NCBI GenBank assembly: GCA_040769125.1
Contig: JAXGLO010000001.1
Location: forward strand, 1,116,001 to 1,180,000
Direction of reading: 5' to 3'
DNA: 64,000 bases
Source of the DNA: CAIXSE01 sp040769125
GTDB taxonomy: Bacteria; Actinomycetota; Thermoleophilia; UBA2241
Part shown: one piece after another, positions 62,300 to 64,000 of the stretch
How positions within the stretch are numbered: position 1 is the stretch's first letter
How the letters are laid out: the number at the start of each line of letters is the position of its first letter
Made by a program: the position numbers and the translations under genes
The notes under the pieces: generated by a model
What the model was told of the DNA's origin: nothing
Database searches by the model: none
What the model saw: the letters and a program-made list of their open reading frames with translations, nothing else

Positions 62300-62722
62300 T
62301 CAGGATTTCAGCACGGCCTCGAGCTTGTCTACCAGCGGAGGGAGATCCCCACGCACGGTCTCCCAGAGGATTGTCTTATCGATGCCGAAGTACTCGTGGA
62401 CGATCACATTGCGCACACTGTGCAACTGGCGCCACGGCACCTCCGGGTGGACGTCGAGCACCGGTTTGGGAATCCAGCGGATGGACTCTCCCATCGTCAT
62501 CAGGTTGTGCAGCACCGCGTCGGTGGTGCGGCGGTCGGCGGCGAACTCCGCATAGGTCATACCGCGGGTGTACGCGTTGATGTTCCGCAGCGCGGCGAGC
62601 ATGTCGCGGACGCGAAAGCGCCAGTCCCTGAAGCGGAGCTTGCTCTGGCGCTCAGACCACTCAGGCGCGCCGCCGTTTAGTGCGGCTGGGTGGACTCGCT
62701 GCCTTCTCTTGTCAGAACGCAC
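62300..62722 (-). CDS. hepT: HepT-family toxin (DUF86, HEPN RNase)
   Basis: The protein is 140 aa, about 25 longer than usual at the N-terminus; an internal start is possible. The HEPN motif R-x4-6-H-x-Y is present as RNVIVHEYFG, and MTYAEFAADRRTTDAVLHNL and MGESIRWIP are typical. The start overlaps the stop of mntA by 11 bp. In this type VII toxin-antitoxin pair, MntA silences HepT by AMPylating the motif tyrosine. Confidence 0.88.
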   Translation of the reverse strand: MRSDKRRQRVHPAALNGGAPEWSERQSKLRFRDWRFRVRDMLAALRNINAYTRGMTYAEFAADRRTTDAVLHNLMTMGESIRWIPKPVLDVHPEVPWRQLHSVRNVIVHEYFGIDKTILWETVRGDLPPLVDKLEAVLKS

Positions 62723-63008
62723 GGATCGCCTCTGAGATGATGCCGTCGCGCATCTCCGGCCGCAGGGCGGCCGGCGTCGCCAGGTCGATCCGCGCGTCCA
62801 TGACGTCGCGGAGGAAGTCGAGCAGACGCACGAAGGTCAGGAAACCTACGCCGGCCTCAGGGTCGAACTCCACGAGGACGTCGACGTCGCTGTTCGAGGT
62901 CGCCTGGTCGCGTGCGGTCGAGCCGAAGATGGCGATGTGGCGCACGTGGTACTCGCGCAGTTTCTCGCGGTTGCGCCTGAGACGGCGGATGGCTTCGCGG
63001 CTGGTCAC
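62712..63008 (-). CDS. mntA: MntA-family nucleotidyltransferase antitoxin
   Basis: This 98-aa protein has the minimal nucleotidyltransferase signature IFGSTARDQATSNSDVDVLV (GS-x10-D-x-D) and the third acidic residue in MDARIDLATP. It is encoded directly before, and overlapping, hepT. The pair is presumably an AMPylating antitoxin and its HEPN toxin. Confidence 0.88.
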   Translation of the reverse strand: MTSREAIRRLRRNREKLREYHVRHIAIFGSTARDQATSNSDVDVLVEFDPEAGVGFLTFVRLLDFLRDVMDARIDLATPAALRPEMRDGIISEAIRAF

Positions 63009-63068
63009 GACCGCATTCTACCGCGTCGCCTGGGGAGCGTTTCGCCGGGGCCGGCGTCAGAGCCGGTC

Positions 63069-64000
63069 TCAGGGGGTCACGAAGCGGGCGGTGCTGCCGG
63101 CCTTGCCCGTCGAGACCTCGAGCCGGGCGTCGATGCGCTCACGGAGCTCCCCGACGTGCGAGATGATGCCCACCAGCCGGCCGCCCTCGTTGAGGTCCAT
63201 GAGCGTGGCGACGGCGAGATCCAGAGACTCGTCGTCGAGGGAGCCGAAGCCTTCGTCCACGAACACCGTCTCGAGGCGGATGCCCCCGGCCTGCGACTGT
63301 ACGATCTCGGCCAGGCCGAGGGCGAGGGAGAGCGCCGCCATGAACTTCTCGCCGCCGGACAGCGTGGCGACCGGTCGCGAGACGCCGGTCCACGCGTCGT
63401 AGGCGAGGAGGCCCAGGCCGGCCGCCTGCCGTCGACCGGCTCGCTGCTCGGTGCGCTCCAGCGCATAGCGGCTCTTGGTCATGCGGCGGAGCCGTTGCGA
63501 CGCGGCGGCGAGCACGTCGTCGAGGAGGGCGCCGAGGACGTAGCTCTGGAAGGAGATGCTGCGGGGATTCCGCCGGTTGGCGACGTCGGCCAGGGCGCCT
63601 ACGGTCGAGTAGCGCGCCGCCAGGTCGGCGCCCTCGGCGAGCAGCTCGTTGAGGCGTACGAGCTGCTTCTCGGCGGCCTGGGCTGCGGCGTGCAGAGTGC
63701 CCGCCTCGGTGCGCGCCGTGCGCGCAGCGTCGGCCGCCGCCGCGGCGCGCGCGGCGAGTTCATCCAGGGCGGGAGGTTCGACGCCGGCCGCGGCCTCCTG
63801 CGCGAGGCGCAGACGCTCGGCCGCCGCCGCCGTGGCCTGTGCATAGTCGTCGATACGCCGCTGTAGCGCTTCGCGCATCGTCTCCGGGCGCGCGGCCGCG
63901 AGTCGCGCCGACTCGTCGGCGAACCCGGACTCCGAGAGGCGCTCCGCGTGGCGTTGCTCGGCCGCCTGTGCCCGCGAAGAGCAGACGCGATGGGCCTCTG
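63069..64000 (-). CDS. sbcC: SbcC-type exonuclease subunit, C-terminal part (5' end outside window)
   Basis: The last 310 residues are present; the frame stays open to the window edge. A coiled-coil arm rich in Ala/Glu/Arg is followed by the C-terminal ATPase half: NPRSISFQSYVLGALLDDVL, the ABC signature LSGGEKFMAALSLALGLAE, Walker B ETVFVDEGFGSLDDESLD and the switch His in IISHVGELRERI. With SbcD it forms a nuclease that opens DNA hairpins and blocked ends. sbcD would be expected upstream, beyond 64000. Confidence 0.93.
   Translation of the reverse strand, partial: EAHRVCSSRAQAAEQRHAERLSESGFADESARLAAARPETMREALQRRIDDYAQATAAAAERLRLAQEAAAGVEPPALDELAARAAAAADAARTARTEAGTLHAAAQAAEKQLVRLNELLAEGADLAARYSTVGALADVANRRNPRSISFQSYVLGALLDDVLAAASQRLRRMTKSRYALERTEQRAGRRQAAGLGLLAYDAWTGVSRPVATLSGGEKFMAALSLALGLAEIVQSQAGGIRLETVFVDEGFGSLDDESLDLAVATLMDLNEGGRLVGIISHVGELRERIDARLEVSTGKAGSTARFVTP

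Overview
This is a 64-kb, high-GC, gene-dense bacterial chromosome segment. Three things point to an anaerobic member of the Actinomycetota. The dnaK-grpE-dnaJ-hspR heat-shock operon uses HspR, the usual actinobacterial arrangement. Several genes appear to have leaderless or near-leaderless starts behind TACACT-like -10 boxes. The enzymes are those of an anaerobe: a complete [FeFe]-hydrogenase with all three maturases, a K+-independent proton-pumping pyrophosphatase, and an activase/dehydratase-like iron-sulfur pair. The exact class cannot be fixed from sequence reading alone.

Layout. 1-1589: the end of a metallopeptidase-like gene, then convergent yjbQ and a PHP hydrolase. 1797-8997: heat-shock operon (dnaK, hsp20, grpE, dnaJ, hspR, clpC) behind a promoter with a degenerate HAIR operator. 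9001-15694: housekeeping run (MBL hydrolase, FmdB zinc ribbon, degenerate GGDEF-EAL protein, surE, HAD phosphatase, ligA). 15761-16242: tRNA-Thr and rpsR. 16446-20762: a decayed genomic island with a restriction-modification pair, a broken third gene, a low-GC PepSY-like gene, and IS256-transposase and integrase fragments. Its right edge is the 3' end of a tRNA-Thr gene and its left edge is a degenerate copy of that same 3' end. 20763-22504: a loose tRNA cluster (Thr, Thr, Tyr, Met, Pro) with a phosphodiesterase.

22542-35777 is the centre of the window: two minus-strand operons for one [FeFe]-hydrogenase. The maturation operon is hydG, a TM1266-type regulator, an aspartase-like gene, hydF, hydE. 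The structural operon is rex, a HATPase gene, hydC, hydB, hydA. Rex carries an extra C-terminal DRTGG domain, HydB carries an extra GltD-like flavoprotein module, and a near-perfect Rex operator sits directly on the promoter of the rex operon. Together these look like an NAD(H)-linked, probably electron-bifurcating hydrogenase whose transcription follows the NADH/NAD+ ratio.

36138-47790: a low-GC membrane protein, a transposase remnant, thioesterase, rhomboid protease, MBL hydrolase, a decayed Rrf2 regulator next to a NifU-type scaffold, mtnP, hppA, a permease-USP protein with two TrkA/RCK proteins (probably one K+ or amino-acid transport system) and tRNA-Phe. 48104-55122: a radical SAM protein, an unknown cysteine-ended protein, and a two-gene unit in which a giant double-ASKHA activase is followed by a 2-hydroxyacyl-CoA-dehydratase-like partner. 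55280-64000: a mutY-like gene lacking its FeS cysteines, an ABC-F ATPase, a membrane protein, DUF429, hisG, RDD, a HepT/MntA toxin-antitoxin pair and the 3' part of sbcC, which runs off the window.
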